Source: Cucumis sativus
Lineage: Eukaryota > Streptophyta > Magnoliopsida > Cucurbitales > Cucurbitaceae
Length of the DNA: 64,000 nt
NCBI RefSeq assembly: GCF_000004075.3
Contig: NW_022279561.1
Location: 62,001-126,000, forward strand
Direction of reading: 5' to 3'
Positions 50,945 to 62,800 of the stretch are shown piece after piece (the first letter of the stretch is position 1; the number at the start of each line of letters is the position of its first letter). Position numbers and translations under genes: made by a program. Under the pieces are notes generated by a model. It saw only the letters and a program-made list of their open reading frames with translations. It had not been told where the DNA came from and ran no database searches.

Positions 50945-52755
50945 TTATTGATCTCGTTGTTGAAAATAATGACGAAAGAAGCACCCAACGACACATAAGG
51001 TAGAACCTTTGTATAAAGAAACAACAAATTATATTGAATGAAGAAAATGAAAGGGAATTTAGATTTTCCTTTCTAAAATGTTAATTAATCAAATCATTTA
51101 TAGTTGATCCCACCATTTTCCAGCTGTCAACTTTAAATTCCTGGTCAATTATCAAGCGCCTAGTTTGGACTTGAGTTTTTCTGCAGTACAAACACATAAA
51201 AAATCAAAAACTACCACACAAGAAAACAAAAAAAGATTAAAAGAAATAAAAGTTGGAAGAAATAAACAACTAAATTTAATTTTCGTTAAATTTTGACACA
51301 TGAAATTTTTGCCTCGCAACTAAAACTGACCACACACAATAAAATTAACTATTGTCTTGATATAACAAAAAAAAAAAAAAAAAACCATTTCTCCAGAGAT
51401 TGAAGACAATACCAACAACTTCATTTTTCATGCAATCTTTATCACATATAGGATCACACAAATCGTTAGCAACGCCTTTTGTCGTGCATGTTTTCTTGCA
51501 CGTTTCTACACATGATTTGTATTGAGGCTCTAGATTGGATATTTCGTTAAACAAAGTATTAGATTTCCTCTCAATCTCAGCATCCCTTTCAGCGGTCATG
51601 TGTGCCTTAGAGAATTGCAGTGATCCCACCACAACAATGGACATAAAGAAAACAATCGTAATGGTTTTTGCCATTTTTTAGTTTTATCTTTTAGTAATTA
51701 AGCCTACTTTTTTCCCTTATGGCTTTATCGTATGAGAAAACGAGGGAAGACCATTTTATAGCAATTTTCGTTGTTAAATTTAGATCATTGAGCGAAAAGT
51801 AGGTTTTTATCTCTCTATAAATATTTGTAACAAGTGGTGAATATTTGTTTGTTCTCTAAAAACCAGTTTTTGTTCCTTAATTAACACGTGAATAGAGGAA
51901 GAAATGGTAACGATAGCAAATAAAATGTCGGTGTTGACTAAATATGGTGTCTCAATTTAAAGGAGATCAATCAAAATAATGAAAACATATGTAGCTTAGA
52001 TCGAGTGTGTAAACTCAAAGGTAAGGTTGACATTAATTTTATGGTTTCACGAACAAATAATTGATGTGGATAAATTAGCTTTACCAAACAATAAAATTAT
52101 ACTAATTATTTCGAAGCAGTCTTAATTATGTTGTAAAAAAACAGAAAAGAAAGAAAGAAAGAAAAAAGGCGTGGTTTAATAGAGAGTGCAACGAGTCAAT
52201 TATATAGAATTTAAACACCCATGACAAAAATAATCATAAACATACCTCAAACCCCCTATTTATTGAAGGCATTAATATGATTTAAATTTGACACAAAATA
52301 AAATACAAAAAAGTATCATTCCTCTTCTCAGCACTTCAAACACTCAACACACATACACACATATAGGCTGCAACATATAATTATTAACACAAAAACCCAC
52401 AAACATTGTTTTATTTAAAAAGATAACTTTGGTTTTCAAGGAGCGACACCATGAAGCTTAGTTTATATCGGTCCCAATACAATGGACATCAATAATCGTG
52501 GCTTCTTTCGGTTTGAAGTCAATGAGTTTTAAGCAAATTTGGCAAATTAACTTGGATTTGAATTTTATAGCGATATCAAATTCTTTTAGAATATCATCCC
52601 CTAAAATCAGTATTTTCAAATTATTTATAGTCATAAATATTTATTTTATGAGTTGAATTGAAAAGTTACATTGAAATATCTTCAAATTTTGAATTTAGAA
52701 TTATATTCTTTCCTAAAATCGTGCATTTAACGTAATAACCACTAGAAATCAAGTT
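50945..52755. repeat. Tandem array unit 5, partial (~1.8 kb)
   Basis: Holds only the Ole e 6-like gene block. It matches the other units closely to about 52609, lacks about 18 bases present in the others there, continues as clearly diverged similarity to about 52755, and then shares nothing. The 3.6 kb retro-derived block is absent, so this is the right edge of the array. Confidence 0.93.
51345..51674 (-). CDS. Ole e 6-like secreted six-Cys peptide, copy 5
   Basis: Same protein as copies 1, 3 and 4 up to the homopolymer (18 bases, 51367-51384), ending LLYQDNS as in copy 3. Signal peptide and six-cysteine core intact. TATA at 51754-51760. It sits at the array edge, so its far upstream region (beyond 52755) differs from that of the other copies and it could be regulated differently. 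Confidence 0.72.
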   Translation of the reverse strand: MAKTITIVFFMSIVVVGSLQFSKAHMTAERDAEIERKSNTLFNEISNLEPQYKSCVETCKKTCTTKGVANDLCDPICDKDCMKNEVVGIVFNLWRNGFFFFFLLYQDNS

Positions 52756-55611
52756 TGTATCATCCTATAATTATGCATTTAAAGTGTACACCATTTATTT
52801 TAAGAAAATTTTGAATTGTTAATTTTATTTACAACAAAACTTGAATTTAGAAGTCCATGTTAAATATACATCACATATATTGATGTATATATAAGATAAA
52901 GATGATATATTATATAAATTATCTTGTTGATGATGAATGTATCAAATATATATTCTGGTTTATTTCTATAATATTCAAATACATAGTGTGATATAGATAT
53001 ATATATTATATACTTTGTTTTCTCTTTCAAACTTATTATTGTTTTCATTTATAACAGCAGCCATTTTTAGATAAACAATAAAATATTTTGGACTATGATC
53101 TTCACACTAAATTCGTCTGACATTCTATTGGTTTTACAAAAATAAAGTGGTCGATCGAAAAAATATTTGCAAAAAGCATAGAGATTTTTTGTCCTATTAG
53201 GATTCACTCTTCTCTAAATACTGAATACACACTTGTATAGATTCAATCTTCTTCAAAGACTAAATATATTGATGTGGCGAGCATTGTATCAGTTGATCGG
53301 TGAAACCATTTTTTATTCGTTATTTTTTTGTGTTACCTCCCTCTTCCCTTCATTGACAAAAACGTTTCATTTTTCATTTTTTTTTAAAAAAAATTATTAG
53401 AAGATTTTTGCTAGTTTCTTTTTGGGTTTTGCCATTGTTTTCTGAATCTTTTCTTGATCTTCTTCCCTTTTTTTTTTTTTTTTTTTTTTGTGTTTGTAGC
53501 TTCAATAGCTCGATCACTTCCTCCTCGATCCTCTTCATTTTTCGCTTTGCTAAAAAATGTCTCGTACGTCCTTTAACGATGGGGTTTTACTCCATTTCAC
53601 TTTTCTTGTGTTCGTTTTGAGCACATCAATTTATCCCAGAAAAAAAAATAATAATAAGGAAGAAGAAGCAGCAGGAGGAATGAAACAGACGGCCAAAACA
53701 AAATAAAACGAAAGCAAATTTGATCCTTCCTTTAGTACTACTGAATTATTAGGAAGAGGGAAAACAAAATTAAATAATAATGATAAAGAATAAAAAAATG
53801 GTTTCACCTTTCAACCGCGAGGTGTCTGCCACATCAACCATATTTAGTCTTTGAAGAAGACTGAATATATAAGTTTATTCAATCTTCTAAAGACTTAATC
53901 TCTAGGTAATAAGAAGAAAAAAAATCTCCATGCTTTGTTGATGCTTATCAGCCAGTCTATTTTCACAATATATATAAAGAAAGAAATTATAAACAAATGC
54001 ATGTAAAATTAGATGCACCCAATTATTTATGCTACAGTATATTGTGTAGAAAGTGTTTAGATTATATAGAACGTGAAGTAGAGTAAATTAGAAAGAAAAG
54101 AAATATAGAAATAGTACGATAGAGACGATGATGACCCAGGAACAAATTAACAAAAACAATCAATCAAATTGGTCAAACTTTATTATTTAACGCGCTTATT
54201 TTTTTATAAATAATAATAAATAAATAAATAAAAAGAGTTTCCACGAGTGAAGGCACTCCCACGTGTTAAAACCATTGCCATTGTCTTCGAAACGCGGCGA
54301 CGTCGTCGTCTTCGTACATTTCCCTAATTCTTTTTAAGCTTTATAATTCTCTTCTCCGTTCTCCCAATAATCCCTCCCCCCACGTGCGCACCTCCTTAAA
54401 TCCCGCATTTTTCTTTTTCTTTTTCCTTTTCAATATTCATTCATCTTCTCAACCAAATTAGGCCGATGATAATTTAGAAATTTAATGGAAACAATTACAA
54501 GTGTGTGAAGTTAATAAATCGATACAACCTCAAATTTTAGAAATATCATGATTAGGTCAACGTTTCAATTGTGGTATGTGATGGATGAATATTGTAATAT
54601 TTTATGTGAATAAAGTTAAATAAGTAGCAATGTTTCCCTCTCACTTCTATTTGTTTTATGCATTTTTTTATACATTCATATTCCAAATTTTCAAGGAAGA
54701 TAGTGGTAAATAAATTATGATATTGTAAATTAAAAAAATATTAAACATGTTTATTTTCATATATAATGAAATGATCTAACATATTTATGAATATAGTAAA
54801 ATACCATCATACTAATGTATCTAAATTTGTCACGCTAGTTATATTTTTAAATTTTAATTTAAAAATACTTTGTACATCATAAGATCATTGCACATTTCTT
54901 TGTATAGTTTATTCAATGACACATTGTCATCGAGAGCTTAAGCTCAACTGCCACCCAACACCTAACATCTTTATGTACTAAAAATTAAGAGATGTCAAAA
55001 CCTTTTTTAAAAGTTATTATTATTGTTATATGATTAAGATAACATTAGACATGAACAATTTGTTAGAAACATGAACATAATACAACTAACACAAATTTTC
55101 ATTATTAAATTAATCTCAACATATAACGTTTAATCTTCTACCCACTTATTATAAAAAATAAACAAAACATTAAAAAAAAGGAGCTTAAAATGTATACAAT
55201 TACAAGAAATTTAATTAGTTGATATTTTAATTGTTGAACAACTAATACCAAAATAAATTTAACTCAACTAAGACAGATTTGAGGAAAACTATTTTAGGGT
55301 CAAAACATTGAGATACCAATAAATGACCATTTAATAAGATAAAAATTATATATTTTTTCTTTTAATAAAAACGAGACGACATTAAAAATTAAAATATATA
55401 TTCAACCAATTTTCTTTTATTAATCCAAAAAGGAAAAGAGGAAAAAGAAAAAAAAAAAAGAAAATTAACCAATTCACACGGACGACACTCTGTCTCTTGT
55501 TTTTATATCCCAATTCACATTTAAACAGAGACAAAAAAACAAAAAACCAAAAGAAGAAAAAAAAAGAAAAACAGAGAGGAAAACACAATCAATCAATTTG
55601 TTTGAAGAAGC
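52756..55611. other. Intergenic, right flank of array
   Basis: AT-rich DNA with one inverted-repeat element (53169-53940). A less AT-rich stretch (54270-54400, acgcggcgacgtcgtcg and cccacgtgcgcac with a G-box-like CACGTG) lies about 1.2 kb before the 55612 gene; it could be regulatory or a gene scrap. No other supported gene. Confidence 0.5.
53169..53940. mobile_element. DNA element with ~185-bp terminal inverted repeats
   Basis: Left arm 53169-53352 and right arm 53751-53940 are imperfect inverted copies. Left words gcatagagatttttt, gattcaatcttcttcaaaga, ctaaatat, tgatgtggc, ggtgaaaccatttttt and cctctt all reappear inverted and in order at the right. The spacer is about 400 bases with no transposase. 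Size and arm length fit a non-autonomous Mutator-like or foldback element. No target duplication recognised, so ends are approximate. Confidence 0.7.
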
Positions 55612-56043
55612 ATGGGGAAATCGGAATCGGCCAAAGAATGTAAGAGACACCCAAATCACAATCTCTTACCCGGAATTTGCCCTTCTTGTCTTCGAGAAAA
55701 GCTTCAACAATTTCATCAATCTCCCAACTATTCCGATTCTCAATCAACTTTCTCTTCCCCTTCTTCTTCTTCCTCCGATTTTTTCTTCTCCGCCGATTCC
55801 TCTCGCCGCCACCGCCGCCACCACCGTCGTAACGCCTCCGAGTTCGTCACTGGGTCGATGGCGGTTGACTTGTTAGCGGACAAGCTGAAGAAGACCGGTT
55901 CCATTAGGATCTCTACCGATGGCGGCACCGGCGCTGGCGTTAAAGGAAAGAAAAACTTGGGTTTTGGTCAAGGTTGTTGCTCCGCCCAAAAGCTCTGTAT
56001 TTTAGTTGATTTATCATTGTATGAGATTTTATTTAGTAAATGA
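55612..56043 (+). CDS. Small protein with OCTOPUS-like N-terminal Cys/His motif
   Basis: 143 codons, single exon as read. It starts MGKSESAKE with CKRHPNHNLLPGICPSCLRE at residues 10-29. This C-x2-HP...G-x-C-x2-CL-x-E pattern is found at the N-terminus of OCTOPUS/DUF740 membrane-associated polarity proteins and in short unnamed relatives. A serine-rich tract (residues 45-62), a basic RRHRRHHRR patch, and FVTGSMAVDLLADKLKKTGS follow; the rest is Gly/Lys-rich. The tail after GKKNLGFGQG (CCSAQKLCILVDL...) looks less conserved and might instead be read past a splice donor. MG at the start could allow N-myristoylation. A TATATCCC box lies about 105 bases upstream. The family assignment rests on the short motif only. 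Confidence 0.6.
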   Translation: MGKSESAKECKRHPNHNLLPGICPSCLREKLQQFHQSPNYSDSQSTFSSPSSSSSDFFFSADSSRRHRRHHRRNASEFVTGSMAVDLLADKLKKTGSIRISTDGGTGAGVKGKKNLGFGQGCCSAQKLCILVDLSLYEILFSK

Positions 56044-56402
56044 ATTAGAATTTTTCTTTTTTGTTCTTTAATCATTCACAATTTCTTTGAATTTACATTA
56101 TTCTTTTATATATATATGTATATATATACACATAGACGAAGAAGAAGAGTTTGTTCTTGCAATTAATTCAAAAAAAAGAAAAAGAAAAAAGAGATGAATC
56201 CCAATGGAGAAGGTTTGGTTTGTCGAACAAAGGGTACGAAGGAGTCAAACATCTTATTAATGCAAATTCACCTAATTTCCCCACTTATTGCTTTATGAAT
56301 TAGGAAAATCAAGACTCAATTGTTAATATATTATGGAGACCTGCAAAATAAAATAAAGACAAACTTGAAAATTGGAAAATTGGAAAATGAGGGGTCATCT
56401 TG

Positions 56403-56424
56403 ATATATATATATATATATATAT
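56403..56424. repeat. (AT)n microsatellite
   Basis: Eleven AT units in the 3' flank of the 55612 gene. Confidence 0.85.
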
Positions 56425-58676
56425 TCTCATTAGAAAAACCATTTTTTTCTATTTATCAAATGTGTGATTTAGATTCGTGAGTGGCTTCTTGGTGACCTTT
56501 TATGTGTATGGATAAAAATTCTCTAACAATGTATTATATATATAGAAAACATAACCATTGTTTTTTGTGAGCACAGAAATCATGAGATAAACGATAGATT
56601 GCACGATGTCAATAATGTGCAACTAGATGAATGATTTTGTTGTTAGATCGTGATATTTTTATACCTGGATGATTTAAATCATATTCATATACAAAAAGTT
56701 ACACTACTTTATAATTGTGTTATCCTATTGACATGAATAGTTACAATATAGAATTATTTGAAAATGTGAGAGCAAATTAGGAATGTAAAGATTTCTATAT
56801 ATATATATATTAAAGATAAAGGATGAGTAAGATTTCATATGAGAAGGAGTAAAGAACTACCAAATGTTAGTAATTTTTAAAATCTTTAAACATGTCCATT
56901 GAAAAGGGGAAACTGTCCATCTTATCTTCCTTTCTTGTGACTTTAAACAAGAGCTTATACTTCTTAAAAGAAAGAGATCTTGAGTGGTCAACCTATGAGG
57001 CCTCTTCAAAGCACAAGTGGGCTTATGGTTAGCCCAATAGTTCGTCATAATAAGCCCGAAAGGTCACGATAGGCTAGCCGCTACCTCTTGCTCACATGAG
57101 TGTGGGTCGTATTTTAATCGATCTAATCACTCCTTTTATTACGTCATGTTTGATAGTAAATGAGTTTTGTTGTTTTTGAAATTACTACAAAACTATTATA
57201 CGAAAAATCTGGTTGAAAATGTAAAATTAAACATCAAGTTTATTTTGAATTTTTAATTAATCAACTATATATTAACCTTATTTTTAAACCAAAGTAAGTT
57301 AAAAAAAAAAAAACACTAATGATTTAATTTTCTTTTTCTTTTGTAGGTATGTAATAAGATTACGTATACTCCTCGGTAATATCTTCTTTTATCAATAAAA
57401 AATACTTTGAATTAATATATATTAATATGGGTCCAAATTATTGGAATTGAATAACAAAATAATTAGTCATTGGTAATGGAAGCCACCAAAATGGACCCAA
57501 TCTAATAATGGATATTTTTTTTACTTACTCCAACAACTCCAAGTTATGAGATCCTCTTCAACAACATCAAAGATTTTCCCTTCACATGTAAGCTTTGGAC
57601 TTTGGGCTTACAAGGTTTCTTTCACAAGCAATTTTAAAAGATATATACAATTAACCACTTATTCATAAAAATTAAACATATTCATGTGTATATCATAATG
57701 TTAAATCTTAGATCGTTGTATTGAGAATTTACAGAATTATATTAAGCAAAGTCAAATATTCACGAGAGCGACACAGTCTTAATACAAGTGTAACTTTACA
57801 TTCTTGTAGATATTTTCAAGTAAGAAAGTTTGTGAGGATAGTGATCAATATGATTTTATGTATCATGAAATAATACTACGATACAAGTATTCTTGTTAAA
57901 AATCTATAACATGATCTCAACTTAGATTATATGATATTGCTTTGAATAATGTATGAGGAAGAATTTTGGAGATTAATGATGAGAATTTTGGGAGATTAGT
58001 GATGTAGGATAATTTGGGATAGGAGATCGATATCAAACAGACAATTCTTGTGTACGCTTACCATTCACACCAAGACAATACTCTCATCTACCAAACTATT
58101 CTCTATTCTTTAGCAACATTTTCTTTAGTAGTGGAACTATCTTTGTTAAATGAAAACTTCGATAAGCAAATAATTATCATTTTATTCTATACATGCATTC
58201 TCACATTGCTTAGATAGAAATGTGGAGTCTCATTTATAAATTTATATCATTCATGGATTTGGGCCCTAAGGGCACTCAAGTTTTGAATGGGGTGAGGAGA
58301 TTGATAGGCAAATGTAGGTTTGTCAATATCTCCAAATGTTTTTGGTAAATTAAACTTTCCAAAATCAAAACCGTTTCAAAATAAATGTATTTATCAATCA
58401 GTTTTGCAATCTCTCCTCGAACGACGATTTCGTTCAATTATCTTTCACTATAACATGAGAGAATTTCAATTAGTTTCAGGTGGGGCAATCGTGGGTCGAT
58501 GGTGCAATCTAAACTATATGCACAAAGAGCAGAGCTGCAAAACATCTTAAAGAGAGTGAAATCCATGACTCAGTCACTTTCTAACCAGTTTCGTATTGAC
58601 CAGGCAACTTGACAAGTTGTCGTTCTGAGCAATAGGCAACTCTTCCATAGGCGAGTTGATCACTTGGTGACTTAAC

Positions 58677-58780
58677 CATTACAGAGTTGAACGAAGAAGG
58701 TGTTCTTACCAGGCGAGATACCAACAAACCATTACGCAAGTTGAACGAAGGTGTTCTTACCAGACGAGATACCAACACAT
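58677..58780. repeat. Two-copy ~52-bp tandem repeat
   Basis: cattacagagttgaacgaag...accaggcgagataccaaca (58677-58729) is followed by cattacgcaagttgaacgaa...accagacgagataccaaca (58730-58780). A shorter third echo (cattatgcgagatac) follows, and similar gcgagttga wording precedes it. Degenerate minisatellite. Confidence 0.75.
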
Positions 58781-59689
58781 TATGCGAGATACAAGGCAAG
58801 GAAGCACGCGTTCTACCTAGGTGTTTTGTCTAGGCATCAAAAGTTTCTCAACGCATCACTTCTTCTAGGCTTTGCTACAGCAATCTTCATAAGTTTAAAC
58901 ATATATGAAATAAACTCTTTCAAAAAGTTTATTTTAGACATATATATCTTGCTTCATTACTTTTTCTTTTTTTTTTTGCCTATAACTCACACCTTCCAAA
59001 AGTAGCTCAAAACAAACATCCAAATTGAGCATATATGTGTAATATATTGAAGTGTGTATAGAAGGTTGTTTTTCAACATCATTATGATTAGATAAGGCCC
59101 TCTCATTCTTTTAGAGTTGGGATGAATGAAGGCTCCAAAATTTTCATACTCTTTTTTGACTCTCAAATTGATAAAAAAAGAGAGTAAAGATATGGGAATT
59201 TGGAAGATTCTCAACCTCAAATGAGAATCAATGGCTTCCATTATTCCCACTTTCCTCTTCGTGAAAGGCCATAGGATCCTTCATTTGGCATCTCATTGCT
59301 TTTTGGTTCTCATCCACTCTTTTTCTTTTCCAAAGTTCAACTCTTTAGGCTCCTCTTCATTTGTTTCTCTTTCACACACAATCATTATGCCACACGTGGC
59401 TTCAACTTCATCTTCCTCCACTTTGCCAACTTCTTTATCAACTTCTTTATTTAAGCATTTGCTAAAGCCATGTTTTTATGTCATTTTCTTTGTCATAATA
59501 AACTCTCTTTACCTTTTATACCAACCTACCATAAACTTAATTCTTTAAAGTTATGAGTTTTGAATCTACGATCTCACTTCTACTACTAAAAAAAAGACAC
59601 TTTTCTTTTACGACCTTTATATATGTATATGTTACTTGATTATTAGTAGGTACCTATAGCGATAATTCCTTGAAATTATTACTAAATTT

Positions 59690-59820
59690 TGTTTCTGGTA
59701 TAATGGTTGTATCTACTTTCAAACCTCAGGGTTCTAGGTTCAAATTTTTGTCTTTCTACATCTACATTTTTTATATATAGTGTCCTCTACCTATGATTTC
59801 TGGATCTGCCACTGTTTCAA
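59690..59820 (+). mobile_element. Possible tRNA-derived SINE fragment
   Basis: tggtataatgg at 59695-59705 fits the Pol III A-box consensus TRGYNNARNGG. ggttcaaattt at 59736-59746 is close to the B-box GGTTCGANTCC, and the spacing suits a tRNA-like head. No clear poly-A/T tail or target duplication. Confidence 0.35.
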
Positions 59821-62800
59821 TCCGTCTCTTAAAACCTAGATCACCAAATTTGATCCCAATATCATTGACCTACTCGAAACCTACTAGTCTAATTTTTCAA
59901 ATACAACTATGATGGATCATCTCGAGCAAAATAAACTCACACAATATTTTAACAAGTGATTGCACAAATTTAACCAATTTAGTATTGAGTCAATTGATTG
60001 TATTTTTATTGATAGAATAACTCGATATATTTAATTAAGACTTAAAAGATATATATCTTGACCAAAAGATCATCGTAGGTTTTATAATCCTTTAAATCTA
60101 ACGTACTTTTAAAGATATCTATTAAAAGAAATTATTTTTAGCACTGTTGCATGACAAAAGAATATATAAATATGTAATACACATCATAGTTATAGTGTTT
60201 TTAGTTTAGAATTGATATTAAGTATTAACAATAACACTAAGTATGTGATTTAAGGAAGGTTTCCTCTTTCAAAATAAAATAAAATAATACATATTATTCC
60301 AAACTTAGATTTGATCTTTAAACCTTCATAACCGCTAAATATTTTAGACCTACAATTTTTTATTAAAAAGAAAAATTATTGTAAATGATTATAAGGTGTA
60401 CTATATATGCTAAAAATATCATAATCTTCGAAAACTACCGTTAAGCTCCAAATTGAGATAAATTACTATATGTGTCAATCATGACACAACACACACAACA
60501 CATTTATAAATATTTTGATTTATTTTACTATATTTAAAAACAATTCATTCACGGCTTATTCGGTAACCCAACTTTTGTTTTTTAGTTTTCAAAGAATAAG
60601 TGTGTTTAGTAACTAATTCACTTTTTTTGTTTTTAAAACAAGAATGATTTTTTTTCAATTATGAAAGAAAACTAAAAATGAAAAAAAAAAGACTTTATTT
60701 GTAAATAGGTTATCAAATATATATGGTTAAATTAAAAACACAATTTAAAAAAAGAACAAAATCTAAAAATTATAGACTTAGAATTTTTTTTCTCAAAAAC
60801 TCACTTTTATAAAATGGTTTAAAATATACTTATTTTGATTTGAGTAAATATTGAAAAAAAAAAGTAAATAACAAAAGATAAAATGGCTTTTATTAAGAAA
60901 AATAGAACAAAGCATAATTGGAAACTTAAACATTAATGAAATGGAATTAGGTAAAGAATTAAAATGTTTATTAAGCATAGAAGGGAATAATATTATTGGT
61001 GTAATTAAGAATGTGAAATAGATAGAGAGAGTGATTAGTGATTATAATTTAAGAGAGAGAGGAGAGATGTCCCACAAAATGGTAACAAAATTGGGAGAGT
61101 AGAGAAAAAGCTTCCATAAATAAAGTGTGCAAAACCAAATGACTCTCCATCAATTTCAAACCTCATCCACCATTCATTTTGTTTTTATATCATTCAAATC
61201 TAACACGTTATTAAATTACCTAACTTCACATCTAATGAATTAACCTAATTGGATTCACTTTGATTGTATTTAATTAAAACGCATGAATTTTATCAAATTT
61301 AACATTATTGTTATATACTAAACTATGGTAGTTTATGATTATAAATAACAGTAATAATTGTCAAAAAAATGAATGTGTCACATGAGATCAAGTATAAAGT
61401 TGAGGTAAACGTGGCTTACGTTTCTATTGATATCTAAATGTTTATATATTTCTATGATTTTGATATCGACATTTCTATTATATCATACAACAAAATAACG
61501 AAACATACTAATTGTTTACTAATATAAATATAATAATAAAAATGTTAATTTTTTAACTATTCATAACATGGCTTGTTATTACAATTTACACCTTTTTATT
61601 AAAAAAATCCATTAAACCAATATTTTAATTATATTTTTGTTAGCACTTGAAATTGACATTTTAAATATAAGGATGATATATTTTTTTCTTTTACTCTTAG
61701 ATAAACTTCTAAAGAATATTATCTTTTTATTATAAAATTTTTCAAACGAGGTATTCAAATTTTTCTTAAATTAAATACACGTAGCCTTTAAATTTATATT
61801 CATCTCCAAATACATATACGAATAATTAAACTACGATTACAATACTTGAATAGTCTCTCGTTTTTTTTTTATAGTACGCATTAGAAGGATATTTCTTTTC
61901 CATTTTTTTTTGACAAAATGATAGTCATGACCTACCTTATGTTCACATTGGAAGGAGATGATGAACTTTGTTGATGGTATCTTAATGGGATTAGTGATGT
62001 GCCCAAAAGAACCTCTCCCTTTTCCCTTCATCCAAAGTCAACCTATGATAATTATTTGTCTTAACAAAGCCACAATTATTGAATATACACTCACACACAC
62101 ATTGGGATTATTATTGTATAATAGTTACAAAATAGTTTTGGCTATATTCACTTTTTAAAATTTTAGAATTTTCTCTTCTTGCTTATATCTTTTAATCTCA
62201 TATACCAAACATTATTACTAAAATATATTCCTTATTTTTCTTTCCTTTTTCAAATTTTCTCATTCTCCATTTTTGTTTCCTTTAGGTTTCATATATGTGT
62301 TGTGGGGATTTTGCTAGCATGTGTGGGATAGGTGAATTGTACGTGTGAGTGGGGTTGCATAGACTCGAGATAACAAAAGAAAATCACGATGGATCGAGGG
62401 TTAGATTTATCATTGTGAAAGAGAAAAATTAACGAGCTAATAGTGAGAGAGAGAAGATTATGAGTAAGGAAAGATGAGGAGGCCTAATTTGCTTGTGTGT
62501 TGTTTCGTTTGGTATTTTTACCCGAATATATATGACATAACTGGGAGAAGGATAAAAATTTTATATTTTAGAAAGTTGGTTAAACGTCGTTTTAGTTCAA
62601 TATTTTAATTTTGGACTATCGTAACAATTATTCTTTTCTAATGCATATTAACTATTCTAACATTTCTTTATGAACCATCGACCAACATGTTGATTCAACA
62701 TCAAATATCCCTTTGATAGAATATTATCTTCATGTCTGTTACCCAACATCTTGATTCAACATCGAATATGGTTTAATTGATTGATTTATGCGTAAATCAA

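Noticed and set aside
24222-52755. CRISPR or satellite/centromere interpretation of the array
   Set aside because: Units are 6.2 kb and gene-bearing with dispersed-repeat content; they are neither short direct repeats with spacers nor a 150-180 bp satellite.
53408-53620. 70-codon ORF with a poly-Phe run
   Set aside because: Lies in the spacer and across low-complexity poly-T of the inverted-repeat element; no motif.
56857-57130. Less AT-rich patch with a 63-codon minus-strand ORF
   Set aside because: Looks like repeat debris; no domain, no ends and no target duplication, so no family is claimed.
59231-59548. 105-codon ORF starting MASIIPTFLF with a good start context
   Set aside because: No recognised domain, composition follows the AT/CT-rich background, no conserved motif. 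Not enough to call a gene.
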